A stretch of DNA of 64,000 bases, from assembly GCF_008704935.1 (NCBI RefSeq), contig NZ_CP023692.1:4082001-4146000 (forward strand), written 5' to 3'. Source of the DNA: Streptomyces vinaceus (GTDB lineage: Bacteria; Actinomycetota; Actinomycetes; Streptomycetales; Streptomycetaceae). The position numbers were made by a program, and so were the translations under genes. This document shows positions 7,229-16,351 of this stretch, piece by piece. Under the pieces are notes generated by a model. It had not been told where the DNA came from, did not search any database, and saw nothing but the letters and a program-made list of their open reading frames with translations. The first letter of the stretch is position 1, and each line of letters begins with the position of its first letter.

Positions 7229-7975
7229 ATGTCTGACGAATCGCGCCCCCACCGCACCGCCGCGGTGATCCCGGCCGCCGGCCGCGGGGTACGCCTCGGC
7301 CCCGGTGCCCCCAAGGCCCTCCGGGCCATCGGCGGCACCCCCATGCTCATCCACGCGATCCGCGCGATGGCCCGCTCCCGGGCCGTCTCCCTCGTGGTGG
7401 TCGTGGCCCCGTCCGACGGCGCCGCCGAGGTGCGCCGGCTCGTCGACGAGCACACGCTGCCCGACCGGACCGAGATCCTGGTCGTCCCCGGCGGCGAGAC
7501 CCGCCAGGACTCCGTACGCGCCGGCCTCGCCGCGCTCCCCGCGGACATCACCTCCGTCCTCATCCACGACGCGGCCCGCCCGCTCGTCCCCGTGGACACC
7601 GTCGACTCCGTCGTCGAGGCCGTACGCGACGGTTCGCCCGCCGTGGTGCCGGCGCTGCCGCTGGCCGACACCGTCAAGGAGGTCGAGCCCGGCGAGCCCG
7701 GCGAGGCCGAGCCGGTCGTGGCCACCCCCGAGCGCGCCCGGCTGCGCGCCGTACAGACCCCGCAGGGCTTCGACCTCGCGACCCTCGTACGGGCGCACGA
7801 GGCCATCGCCGTCAACGGCGAGGGCGCCACCGACGACGCCGGAATGGTGGAACAGCTCGGCATCACCGTCATGGTGGTCCCCGGCCACGAAGAGGCCTTC
7901 AAGGTCACCCGCCCGCTCGACCTGGTCCTCGCCGAGGCCGTACTCGCCCGCAGGAGGGCCACCGATGCCTACTAG
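7229..7975 (+). CDS. ispD: 2-C-methyl-D-erythritol 4-phosphate cytidylyltransferase
   Basis: Third step of the MEP isoprenoid pathway: joins CTP and methylerythritol phosphate. The 248-residue protein has the nucleotide-binding signature AAVIPAAGRGVRLG then APKAL at about 10-30, VVVVAPSD near 65, and the active-site stretch IHDAARPLVP near 112. The start is ATG 7229 with GGAG just upstream; a much longer in-frame extension lacks coding character. The end overlaps ispF by 11 bases, indicating translational coupling. Confidence 0.96.
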   Translation: MSDESRPHRTAAVIPAAGRGVRLGPGAPKALRAIGGTPMLIHAIRAMARSRAVSLVVVVAPSDGAAEVRRLVDEHTLPDRTEILVVPGGETRQDSVRAGLAALPADITSVLIHDAARPLVPVDTVDSVVEAVRDGSPAVVPALPLADTVKEVEPGEPGEAEPVVATPERARLRAVQTPQGFDLATLVRAHEAIAVNGEGATDDAGMVEQLGITVMVVPGHEEAFKVTRPLDLVLAEAVLARRRATDAY

Positions 7976-8474
7976 CCCCAGCGGTTCCGCCGCCCCCCTG
8001 ATCCCGCTCGTCGGGATCGGCACCGACGTGCACGCCTTCGAGGCCGGGCGCGAGCTGTGGTGCGCCGGGCTGCTCTGGGAGGGCGAGGACGGCCTCGCCG
8101 GCCACTCCGACGGCGACGTCGCCGCCCACGCCGCCTGCGACGCCCTGTTCTCCGCCGCCGGCGTCGGCGACCTCGGCGCCCACTTCGGCACCTCCCGCCC
8201 CGAGTGGTCCGGCGCCGCCGGGGTCACCCTCCTGGCGGAGGCCGCCCGCATCGTCCGCGCCGAGGGCTTCGAGATCGGCAACATCGCCATCCAGGTGATC
8301 GGCGTGCGCCCGAAGATCGGCAAGCGGCGCGAGGAAGCCCAGAAGACCCTGGCCGCGGCCGCCGGAGCCCCCGTCTCCGTCTCCGGCACCACCACCGACG
8401 GCCTCGGCCTCACCGGCCGCGCCGAAGGCCTCGCCGCCATCGCCACCGCACTGGTGTACCGGACGAATCCGTAG
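7965..8474 (+). CDS. ispF: 2-C-methyl-D-erythritol 2,4-cyclodiphosphate synthase
   Basis: Fifth step of the MEP pathway; cyclises CDP-methylerythritol phosphate. The 169-residue protein contains the zinc-binding motif GIGTDVHAFEAG near 18-29, GHSDGDVAAHA near 46-56, and the C-terminal TTTDGLGLTGRAEG. AGGAGG lies 8 bases before ATG 7965, which sits inside the end of ispD. The ispD-ispF pairing is the common bacterial arrangement. Confidence 0.97.
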   Translation: MPTSPSGSAAPLIPLVGIGTDVHAFEAGRELWCAGLLWEGEDGLAGHSDGDVAAHAACDALFSAAGVGDLGAHFGTSRPEWSGAAGVTLLAEAARIVRAEGFEIGNIAIQVIGVRPKIGKRREEAQKTLAAAAGAPVSVSGTTTDGLGLTGRAEGLAAIATALVYRTNP

Positions 8475-8561
8475 TCCCGGGGACACCTCTTCCGCAACAA
8501 AGCACCCCCGCGCCCCGAAAGGGTCGCGGGGCACTGCTACAGGCCCACTACCCTGGATGCC

Positions 8562-9962
8562 GTGACTATTCGCCTGTACGACACCAGCGCCCGGCAGATC
8601 CGCGACTTCACCCCGCTCGTCCCGGGCTGCGTCTCGATCTACCTCTGCGGCGCCACCGTCCAGGCGGCCCCGCACATCGGGCACGTCCGCTCCTACCTGA
8701 ACTTCGACATCGCGCGCCGCTGGTTCACCTACCGCGGCCTCGACGTCACCTTCATCCGCAACGTCACCGACATCGACGACAAGATCATCACGAAGGCCGA
8801 GGACCAGGGCCGCCCGTGGTGGTCCATCGGCTACGAGAACGAGCGCGCCTTCAACGACGGCTACGACGCGCTGGGCTGCCTCCCGCCCACGTACGAGCCG
8901 CGCGCCACCGGCCACGTGCCCGAGATGATCGAGATGATGCGCGGGCTCATCGAGCGCGGCCACGCGTACGAGGCCGACGGCAGCGTCTACTTCGACGTGC
9001 GCTCCTTCCCGGGCTACCTGGAGCTGTCGAACCAGAGCATCGACGACCTGCGCCAGCCCGCCGAGGAAGGCATCACCGGCAAGCGCGACCCGCGCGACTT
9101 CGCCATGTGGAAGGCCTCCAAGCCCGGCGAGCCCGACTGGGAGACCCCGTGGGGCCGCGGCCGTCCCGGCTGGCACCTCGAATGCTCCGCGATGGCGCAC
9201 AAGTACCTCGGCAGCGCCTTCGACATCCACGGCGGCGGCCTCGACCTGATCTTCCCGCACCACGAGAACGAGATCGCCCAGGCCAAGGCCTTCGGCGACG
9301 AGTTCGCCCGGTACTGGCTCCACAACGCCTGGGTCACCATGTCCGGCGAGAAGATGTCCAAGTCCCTGGGCAACTCGGTGCTCGTCTCCGAGATGGTCAA
9401 GGCCTGGCGCCCGATCGTCCTGCGCTACTACCTCGGCACCCCGCACTACCGCTCGATGATCGAGTACAGCGAGGAGGCGCTGCGCGAGGCCGAGTCGGCC
9501 TTCGCGCGGATCGAGGGGTTCTACCAGCGCGTCATCGAGAAGGCCGGCAAGACCGTCGACCCGGCCGCCGAGGTCCCGCCCGCCTTCGCCGAGGCCATGG
9601 ACGACGACTTGGGCGTCCCGCAGGCGCTGGCCATCGTCCACACCACGGTCCGCCAGGGCAACAGCGCCCTCGCCGCCGACGACAAGGACGCCGCCATCGC
9701 CCGGCTCTCCGAGGTGCGGGCCATGCTCGGCGTCCTCGGCCTGGACCCCCTCGACCCGCACTGGGCCGGGGAGTCCGACCGCGGCGAGGACCTCCACGGC
9801 GCCGTCGACACCCTCGTACGCCTCGTCCTGGAGCAGCGCGAGTCCGCCCGCGCCCGCAAGGACTGGGCGACCGCCGACGCCATCCGCGACCAGCTCCAGC
9901 AGTCGGGCCTGGTCATCGAGGACAGCCCCACCGGACCGCGCTGGTCGCTCGGCCCGCGCTGA
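8562..9962 (+). CDS. cysS: Cysteinyl-tRNA synthetase
   Basis: Charges tRNA-Cys. The 466-residue class I enzyme has the HIGH motif (PHIGHVRSY, 37-45), the zinc ligand Cys29, WHLECSAM and FPHHENEIAQ in the catalytic core, and KMSKSLGN at about 264-271, followed by the helical anticodon-binding part. Full length separates it from the shorter mycothiol ligase MshC. The GTG at 8562 has TACCCT exactly 7 bases upstream and no ribosome binding site, pointing to a leaderless message. A hairpin terminator follows. Confidence 0.97.
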   Translation: MTIRLYDTSARQIRDFTPLVPGCVSIYLCGATVQAAPHIGHVRSYLNFDIARRWFTYRGLDVTFIRNVTDIDDKIITKAEDQGRPWWSIGYENERAFNDGYDALGCLPPTYEPRATGHVPEMIEMMRGLIERGHAYEADGSVYFDVRSFPGYLELSNQSIDDLRQPAEEGITGKRDPRDFAMWKASKPGEPDWETPWGRGRPGWHLECSAMAHKYLGSAFDIHGGGLDLIFPHHENEIAQAKAFGDEFARYWLHNAWVTMSGEKMSKSLGNSVLVSEMVKAWRPIVLRYYLGTPHYRSMIEYSEEALREAESAFARIEGFYQRVIEKAGKTVDPAAEVPPAFAEAMDDDLGVPQALAIVHTTVRQGNSALAADDKDAAIARLSEVRAMLGVLGLDPLDPHWAGESDRGEDLHGAVDTLVRLVLEQRESARARKDWATADAIRDQLQQSGLVIEDSPTGPRWSLGPR

Positions 9963-9991
9963 GCGCGCGCGGCCGCCCGGAGCAGTCCGAC

Positions 9992-10019
9992 TGTGCCGCC
10001 CGGCCTCCCGGGCGGCACA
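9992..10019. terminator. Hairpin terminator after cysS
   Basis: TGTGCCGCCCGG and CCGGGCGGCACA form a perfect 12-bp stem with a CCTC loop, 29 bases after the cysS stop codon, followed by CTCTTC. Confidence 0.85.
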
Positions 10020-10066
10020 CTCTTCATACGTACATATCGCAGCATCAACGAAAACAGGTAGAGGTC

Positions 10067-11038
10067 ATGGCCGGGAACAGCCAGCGCAGGAACCGCCGCA
10101 CGTCCAACAAGAAGGGCGCCACGGTCGGCAGCGGTGGCCAGCGGCGCAAGGGCCTGGAAGGAAAGGGCCCCACGCCCAAGGCCGAGGACCGCAAGAAGCA
10201 CAAGGCGAACCGCATCGCCAATGCCATGGCCCGCCAGGCCGCCAAGCGCCGCCCGGCCCCGCGCCGCGGCGGCCCCAAGGGCACCAGCGAGATGGTCGTC
10301 GGCCGCAACCCGGTCTTCGAGGCGCTGCGCGACGGCGTCCCCGCCACCACCCTCTACGTCCAGCAGTTCATCGACAACGACGAGCGCGTCCGCGAGGCCC
10401 TCCAGCTCGCCGGCGAGCGCGGCACCATCAACCTGATGGAAGCCCCGCGCCCCGAGCTCGACCGCATGACCAACGGGCTCAACCACCAGGGCCTGGTCCT
10501 CCAGGTCCCGCCGTACGAGTACGCGCACCCCGAGGACCTCACCTCCGCCGCGTACGACGAGGGCGACGACCCGCTGATCGTCGCCCTCGACGGGGTCACC
10601 GACCCCCGCAACCTCGGCGCGATCGTCCGCTCCGTCTCCGCCTTCGGCGGCCACGGCGTGGTCATCCCCGAGCGCCGCGCGGCCGGCATGACCGCCGGTG
10701 CCTGGAAGAGCTCGGCCGGCACCGCCGCCCGCACCCCCGTCTCCCGCGTCACCAACCTGACCCGCGCCCTCCAGGACTTCAAGAAGGCCGGCATCGCCAT
10801 CGTCGGCCTCGCCGCCGAGGGCACGCACGAGGTGCAGGACCTGGAGGCGCTCGGCGGCCCGGTCGTCATCGTCGTCGGCTCCGAGGGCAAGGGCCTCGGC
10901 CGCCTCGTCGGCGAGAACTGCGACTACCTCGTCCGCATCCCCATGCCGGGCGGCGCCGAGTCGCTGAACGCCGGTGTCGCCGCGGGCGTCGTGCTCTACG
11001 AGGCGGCTCGCCGCCGGGCCACCCGCGGCCGCGTCTGA
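10067..11038 (+). CDS. rlmB: 23S rRNA 2'-O-methyltransferase, RlmB/TrmH (SpoU) family
   Basis: The 323-residue protein begins with a basic, disordered arm of about 75 residues (NSQRRNRRTSNKK, then Lys/Arg-rich). A substrate-binding domain follows (SEMVVGRNPVFEALRDG) and then the knotted SPOUT domain with motif 1 GVTDPRNLGAIVRS near 177-190, motif 2 VVGSEGKGLGRL near 269-280 and motif 3 IPMPGGAESLNAGVA near 291-305. These motifs define SpoU methyltransferases; the exact nucleotide is inferred from family membership. The ATG at 10067 follows AGAGG. The gene follows cysS as in other actinobacteria. Confidence 0.9.
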   Translation: MAGNSQRRNRRTSNKKGATVGSGGQRRKGLEGKGPTPKAEDRKKHKANRIANAMARQAAKRRPAPRRGGPKGTSEMVVGRNPVFEALRDGVPATTLYVQQFIDNDERVREALQLAGERGTINLMEAPRPELDRMTNGLNHQGLVLQVPPYEYAHPEDLTSAAYDEGDDPLIVALDGVTDPRNLGAIVRSVSAFGGHGVVIPERRAAGMTAGAWKSSAGTAARTPVSRVTNLTRALQDFKKAGIAIVGLAAEGTHEVQDLEALGGPVVIVVGSEGKGLGRLVGENCDYLVRIPMPGGAESLNAGVAAGVVLYEAARRRATRGRV

Positions 11039-11097
11039 CCCCCGGGCGGCCCCGCCGCCTTGATCCACTTGGCTCAGGGAACGTGACCCGTGAGCGT

Positions 11098-11126
11098 GCC
11101 ACCCCGCCCCTTTCGGGCGGGGTGGC
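11098..11126. terminator. Hairpin terminator after rlmB
   Basis: GCCACCCCGCCC pairs with GGGCGGGGTGGC around CTTTC, followed by TTGATCTT. Confidence 0.85.
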
Positions 11127-11166
11127 TTGATCTTGACGGGTCTCGGACACATCCCTGCTGTCAAGG

Positions 11167-11183
11167 CAGTGTCCTAAACACTG
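11167..11183. promoter_or_regulatory. Palindrome CAGTGTCCTAAACACTG before the DoxX gene
   Basis: A 6-5-6 inverted repeat lies 14 bases upstream of the ATG at 11197 and downstream of a TTGACG hexamer (11133-11138). The position suits a repressor operator. The regulator is unknown. Confidence 0.4.
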
Positions 11184-11196
11184 ATCACTCGGTTAG

Positions 11197-12759
11197 ATGA
11201 GTGTGGACACCAGAACGTCAGGGTTCGACGACCAGCCCGCGCTGAGCATGGTCAAGGTGCCGTGCGACCCCGCACAGGTCATCGTCAACCACGCCAGCTT
11301 CCGCGTGCGGCTCGCACCGAGCCCGAGCGCGCGTTCCAAGCCCGCGAACGCCCCCGGCCGCGTGCCCGTCCTCGGCGGCGCCGCGGTCGCCGCCGCTGCC
11401 GGCGCCGGCCGCCGCCGGGCCCCCGTCGTCTGGAGCGGCAAGTCCGCCCCCGGCGACACCGCCGCCATGGGCGGACTCCTCCAGGCCGTCCGCGAACACG
11501 GGCGCGGGTACGATGAGTTCGACGGCGGCGCCACCCAGACCATCCCCCGCGTCGACCTCGCGCACGACCTCGCCGAGGACACGCTGGCCACGCCGACCGT
11601 CATCGGCCAGCGCACGTACGGCGACCCGGACGAGACCCGCCGGCTGACCCCCGTACGCGACCACCCCCACGGCCCCCGGTACGCGGGCGGCGGCGGCCCG
11701 TACGACGGCCCCGGCGGCGGCAGCGCCGCCGACACCCGCCGCGCCCCCGCCGACACCCGCGGACAGGCCTCCTACTACCCCGGCCGCCGGATGAACCTCG
11801 GCGTCGTGCTGCTCCCGCTGCGCGTCTTCCTCGGCTTCATCTGCATCTACGCCGGCATGGGCAAGCTGTGCGACCCCGTCTACTTCGACGGCGGCGAACG
11901 CGGCTCCATGGTCACCTGGCTGCGCACCCTCCACCCCTGGGCGCTCGCCGAACCCCTGCGTGACTTCGCCCTCGCCCACCCCGTCGGGGCCGGGCTCAGC
12001 GTGGCCTTCCTCCAGGTCATCGTCGGCGTGCTGACCGTCCTCGGCCTGTGGCAGCGGTTCGCCGCCTGCATCGGCGCCCTGCTGTCCGCCGCCCTCCTGA
12101 TGACGGTCAGCTGGAAGACCGTCCCCGCGTACGACGCCCCCGACATCATCTACCTCGCCGCCTGGAGCCCGCTGATCATCGCCGGCGCCCCCGTCTACTC
12201 CCTCGACGGGCGCCTCGCCGGCGAGGCCTGGCGGACCCTCGGACCGCGCTCCGAGATCTGGCGGCTGCGCCGGCGCGTCCTGCGCCGCGGAACCATCATG
12301 GCCACCCTCGTGTGCGGACTCACCCTGCTCATCGGCTCGCTCCTCGGCGGCGCCGTCCGCTCCACCACCGTGGTCACCGTTCCCGGGCCCGGCCAGGCCC
12401 CCAGCAACTACCTGCCCGGCTCCCCGCTCCCGCAGCCCCCCTCCGGCAAGCAGCAGCGGCCCCAGCAGCAGCCCGCCACCCAGCAGCCCTCCAAGCCGGC
12501 CGAACCCACCGCCAGCGCCTCGGCGCCCGCGGCCAAGTCCAGCCGCGGGAACACCGGTTCCACCGCCAAGCAGAGCGCCGGAACCGGTTCGCAGTCCCCG
12601 GCCGCCACCCGCGGCTCGGGCAGCGGCTCGAACTCGGGCGTCCCGCCCAGGCAGTCCACCCCGAAGCCCCCGTCCTCCAGCTCCGGCAGCGGAGGCGGCA
12701 GCGGCGGCGGGGACACGGCCCCGAAGAAGCCCGGACTGGTCGGCGGCCTCCTCGGCTGA
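11197..12759 (+). CDS. DoxX-family integral membrane protein with long disordered ends
   Basis: The 520-residue protein has three parts. Residues 1-195 are polar and low complexity. From about 198 to 385 there are four or five membrane helices with the DoxX pattern (LRVFLGFICIYAGMGKLCDP, FLQVIVGVLTVLGLWQRF, AAWSPLIIAGAPVYSLDG). The last 130 residues are a Ser/Pro/Gln/Gly-rich tail. DoxX proteins are linked to respiratory-chain or redox functions, but the partner here is not known. No clear ribosome binding site is seen at the ATG. A strong shared terminator follows. Confidence 0.8.
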   Translation: MSVDTRTSGFDDQPALSMVKVPCDPAQVIVNHASFRVRLAPSPSARSKPANAPGRVPVLGGAAVAAAAGAGRRRAPVVWSGKSAPGDTAAMGGLLQAVREHGRGYDEFDGGATQTIPRVDLAHDLAEDTLATPTVIGQRTYGDPDETRRLTPVRDHPHGPRYAGGGGPYDGPGGGSAADTRRAPADTRGQASYYPGRRMNLGVVLLPLRVFLGFICIYAGMGKLCDPVYFDGGERGSMVTWLRTLHPWALAEPLRDFALAHPVGAGLSVAFLQVIVGVLTVLGLWQRFAACIGALLSAALLMTVSWKTVPAYDAPDIIYLAAWSPLIIAGAPVYSLDGRLAGEAWRTLGPRSEIWRLRRRVLRRGTIMATLVCGLTLLIGSLLGGAVRSTTVVTVPGPGQAPSNYLPGSPLPQPPSGKQQRPQQQPATQQPSKPAEPTASASAPAAKSSRGNTGSTAKQSAGTGSQSPAATRGSGSGSNSGVPPRQSTPKPPSSSSGSGGGSGGGDTAPKKPGLVGGLLG

Positions 12760-12774
12760 CGCCGGTACGAACGC

Positions 12775-12815
12775 AAGAGGGGCCCGGCGCGCACGCTGCG
12801 CGCCGGGCCCCTCTT
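12775..12815. terminator. Bidirectional hairpin terminator
   Basis: An 18-bp perfect stem (12775-12792 with 12798-12815) containing GGGCCCGGCGCGC with a short loop, between the convergent DoxX and nucleotidyltransferase genes. Confidence 0.9.
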
Positions 12816-12823
12816 CCGTGGGC

Positions 12824-13603
12824 TCAGGAGCCGCTCTGGGCGGCCAACTCCCGCGCCGCCTCGGTCAGGTCCTTCGCCGTGTCGATCGCCCGCCAGTAGG
12901 CCCCCTGCGGCAGCGGGAAGCCCGCCAGCCGCCGCTCCCGGGCCAGCCGCGGGAACGTCGTACGCTCGTGGTCGCCCAAGTCCGGCAGCAGCGCGGCGAA
13001 TTCGGGGCCGAAGACGTACACCCCCGCGTTGATCAGGTACGGCGAGGGCGGCGACTCGATGAAGTCCAGCACCTGCCCGAACTCGTTGGTCTCCACCGCC
13101 CCCCACGGGATCCGCGGCCGGGCGAGCGCCAGCGTCGCCGTCGCCCCCCGCTCGGCGTGGAACTCCGCCATCTCGCGCAGCGAGAACCGCGTCCAGATGT
13201 CCCCGTTCGTCGCGTACCACGGCCGGTCCGCGTACGGCAGGTGGCGGGCCGCGTACTTCAGCCCGCCCCCGCGCCCCAGCGGCTCCTCCTCCACCACCGT
13301 GGTCACCCGCAGCGGCAGGTCCGCCTCCGCCAGCCAGTCCTGGAGCACCTCCGCGAGGTGCCCGCACGAGATCACGGCGTCCGTCACCCCCTCGGCCGCC
13401 AGCCAGGCCAGCTGGTGCCCGATGATCGGCACCCCGGTCCCCGGGATCTCCACCATCGGCTTCGGCCGGTCGTCCGTATACGGACGCAGCCGCGAACCCT
13501 GGCCCCCCGCCAGTACGACCGCCTGAACGGGCGCCTGAGCGGGGGAGGCCGGGTACGCGGCCGCGGAAACGGAGGAGCGGGACTCGGGGGGTGCGTCGGT
13601 CAT
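12824..13603 (-). CDS. Sugar-phosphate nucleotidyltransferase
   Basis: The 259-residue protein starts with a 25-residue Ala/Ser/Pro leader, then the NTP-transferase signature VLAGGQGSRLRPYTDDRPKPM near 29-50. This is the GlmU/RmlA/HddC-like Rossmann fold that makes NDP-sugars from an NTP and a sugar 1-phosphate. NGDIWTRFS near 133 carries the metal-binding Asp, and NAGVYVFGPEF near 188 fits the sugar-binding site. There is no C-terminal hexapeptide-repeat domain. The specific sugar cannot be read from sequence; mannose- or glucose-1-phosphate are plausible. The gene sits upstream of the DoxX terminator and downstream of a small exported protein. Confidence 0.85.
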   Translation of the reverse strand: MTDAPPESRSSVSAAAYPASPAQAPVQAVVLAGGQGSRLRPYTDDRPKPMVEIPGTGVPIIGHQLAWLAAEGVTDAVISCGHLAEVLQDWLAEADLPLRVTTVVEEEPLGRGGGLKYAARHLPYADRPWYATNGDIWTRFSLREMAEFHAERGATATLALARPRIPWGAVETNEFGQVLDFIESPPSPYLINAGVYVFGPEFAALLPDLGDHERTTFPRLARERRLAGFPLPQGAYWRAIDTAKDLTEAARELAAQSGS

Positions 13604-13657
13604 GGCCGCCAGGGTAGGGGCCCCGGTACGGACGGGGACGGCGACGCCCGGCGGCCG

Positions 13658-14071
13658 TCAGCCCATCGAGGCGACGCCGGTCGCGTACGAGGTGTCGCAC
13701 ACGGGACGCGCGAAGGACTGCGCCTTCGTCGGGCCGTACACGTCGACGGCGGCCCGGCCCAGCGCCCGCGCGATCCCCACGCAGTGCTCGGCCAGCGACG
13801 GACGCCGGTCCACCTCCTGCTGGAGGTGCGTCAGGACGTCACCAGGCGTCTCGCCCTGCTGGAGCTCGCCCAGCAGCTTGTCGCGCAGCACGTCCTGTGC
13901 GGCGCGCGGCTTCGCGGGGACGGAGACGTCCTCGGCGGACGCGGTCAGGATCTGGGAGGGCGTGTTGTCGGCCCAGGGGACCATGGTGACCGCGAGGGTC
14001 CCGGACAGGACCAGGACGACGGGCAGGACCAGGGCGAGGGAACGGCCGATACGGCGGGCAGAGTGGGTCAC
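13658..14071 (-). CDS. Small membrane-anchored or exported protein with C-terminal HC...LGRAA...C motif
   Basis: A 137-residue protein of unknown function. Residues 10-33 form a signal anchor (SLALVLPVVLVLSGTLAVT). The rest is predicted outside the cell. The C-terminal 45 residues (EHCVGIARALGRAAVDVYG, then PVCDTSYATGVASMG) resemble the beginning of a larger family with CHxxAHxIGR...CxxGYxHG motifs, but the histidines expected after the first are missing and the protein stops there. GTG 14071 has TACTCT 7 bases upstream and no ribosome binding site, a leaderless-type start. Confidence 0.6.
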   Translation of the reverse strand: MTHSARRIGRSLALVLPVVLVLSGTLAVTMVPWADNTPSQILTASAEDVSVPAKPRAAQDVLRDKLLGELQQGETPGDVLTHLQQEVDRRPSLAEHCVGIARALGRAAVDVYGPTKAQSFARPVCDTSYATGVASMG

Positions 14072-14202
14072 GAGGGCGAGAGTAGCGCTCGGTGAAGATT
14101 TGGCGACATTTAGTCACCCGGTCGGGGGATGGTTCGACGTGGCTTTTCGATTTAAGGGTTGACGACCGGGGTCGAATGGCCCGGTCTGCCCCGGATGCCC
14201 GG

Positions 14203-14233
14203 CGGGGGCGCCCCTCCCTCGGGAGGAACGCCC
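14203..14233. terminator. Imperfect hairpin after msiK
   Basis: GGGGGCGCCCCTCCC and GGGAGGAACGCCCC form an interrupted stem between msiK and the small exported-protein gene. It is a plausible but imperfect msiK terminator; the rest of the 190-base gap shows nothing clear. Confidence 0.45.
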
Positions 14234-14260
14234 CTGTCCGTGCCTGCTCTTGGCGGCGGG

Positions 14261-15349
<1,089 letters not shown>

Positions 15350-15397
15350 GGTGGTGAATCCCTTCTACCGGCAGGAACGTGCCGGACGATCCGAGTG

Positions 15398-15413
15398 GAA
15401 GGTCTAGTCCAGC
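15398..15413. promoter_or_regulatory. Candidate DasR site (dre) upstream of msiK
   Basis: GAAGGTCTAGTCCAGC keeps nine of ten bases of the palindromic dre core GGTCTAGACC and lies 49-64 bases before the msiK start codon. DasR is the GlcNAc-responsive GntR repressor of Streptomyces, and msiK is a known type of DasR target. Confidence 0.7.
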
Positions 15414-15516
15414 AAGCCGGACTCCGCCCGACGCTACCCCGCGACTCCCCGTCCTGTCAGCACCCCGCCGGCCGTGACTTCCGCCTCTGTCAGTGGCGTC
15501 TGCTTGGCTGCGCCCC

Positions 15517-16188
15517 ATGAACGTCCACGACCTGATCCGGGCGCTGCCCGACATCCCCACCCTCCGCAGCCGCTGCCGAGCCATGGCGGCACTGGAGTTG
15601 CTGATCGGCGGGAACACCGAGTACGGCTACTTCTCGTACGCCCCGATGTGGGCGCCGGGGGTCGAGGCCGCGCTGATGGACGACGGCTCGGGAGGCGAGT
15701 ACGCCGTCGTCTTCACGGCGGACGGGGCGTTCGGGCGCGGATTCGACCACGAGTCCCCGATGAGCCCGTGGGGTGACGAAGACATCGCACTGTGGCCCGG
15801 CCTGGTGGACACCGTGCCGGAGGTCTTCCGGCCGTGGGTGACGGAGCCCGCCTTCTGCGCCGAGGAGGGCGTGCTCCAGGCGACGGTGGTGTTCTGGCGC
15901 GAGACGTCCGACACCGCGTGGCGGGCCGGCGAGGTGGAGATCCCCGTGGGTGCCACCGACGGCGCCGGGCGCCTCTTCGCCGTCCTTGCGGCGGGCACCT
16001 CGGAGGGCTACCGCGCCTTCGCCGAGGACTACTACGAGACCGCCCTCGACCCGGCGGCGATCGAGCACGTCTGGAACCTCCGACCCCTGACGGAGACCGT
16101 CGTGAAGGCCCTCGACCCCGACCTCACCCCCGCCCGGGCGGCCGCCGCGGTCGCCCTGATCGGGTACCCCGGGGGCGGGACAACGTGA
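15517..16188 (+). CDS. Conserved hypothetical protein
   Basis: A 223-residue acidic, apparently soluble protein of unknown function. It has no signal peptide or membrane segment and no motif I recognise. It is aromatic and Asp/Glu-rich (EYGYFSYAPMWAPGVEAAL, VFTADGAFGRGFDHESP) with a helical C-terminus. The ATG at 15517 is chosen as the first in-frame ATG; GTG 15493 is possible, and neither has a clear ribosome binding site. It is divergent from msiK and lies directly upstream of tRNA-Thr. Codon use is like the neighbours. Confidence 0.7.
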   Translation: MNVHDLIRALPDIPTLRSRCRAMAALELLIGGNTEYGYFSYAPMWAPGVEAALMDDGSGGEYAVVFTADGAFGRGFDHESPMSPWGDEDIALWPGLVDTVPEVFRPWVTEPAFCAEEGVLQATVVFWRETSDTAWRAGEVEIPVGATDGAGRLFAVLAAGTSEGYRAFAEDYYETALDPAAIEHVWNLRPLTETVVKALDPDLTPARAAAAVALIGYPGGGTT

Positions 16189-16232
16189 TGGCCCGGGGGA
16201 TGGGGCGCTGTGTAAAGTGAGGGCGGTTACGC

Positions 16233-16307
16233 GCCTCCTTAGCTCAGTCCGGCCAGAGCAACGCACTTGTAATGCGTAGGTCGTCGGTTCGAATCCGACA
16301 GGGGGCT
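16233..16307 (+). tRNA. tRNA-Thr (anticodon TGT)
   Basis: Cloverleaf read by eye: acceptor GCCTCCT pairs with AGGGGGC (one G-U), D-arm GCTC/GAGC, anticodon stem CGCAC with TGT in a standard loop, and T-arm GTCGG-TTCGAAT-CCGAC. The discriminator is T and no CCA is encoded. TGTAAAGT at about 16211-16218 may be the -10 region. TGT reads ACA and ACG threonine codons. A hairpin terminator follows. Confidence 0.95.
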
Positions 16308-16312
16308 CCGCG

Positions 16313-16348
16313 GGAAGCCCGGCTCAGACCCGTCTGAGCCGGGCTTCC
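16313..16348. terminator. Bidirectional hairpin between tRNA-Thr and the FAD oxidoreductase gene
   Basis: A 17-bp perfect inverted repeat (16313-16329 with 16332-16348) containing GGAAGCCCGGCTCAGA; it ends both convergent transcripts. Confidence 0.85.
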
Positions 16349-16351
16349 GTG

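Noticed and set aside
8057..11038. 993-codon plus-strand frame joining ispF, cysS and rlmB
   Set aside because: Only its last part is the true rlmB frame. The upstream part is an off-frame Arg/Pro-rich shadow of ispF and cysS, and a terminator interrupts it.
16233..16307. Integrated element at tRNA-Thr
   Set aside because: I see no second copy of the tRNA 3' end, no integrase and no atypical genes on either side.
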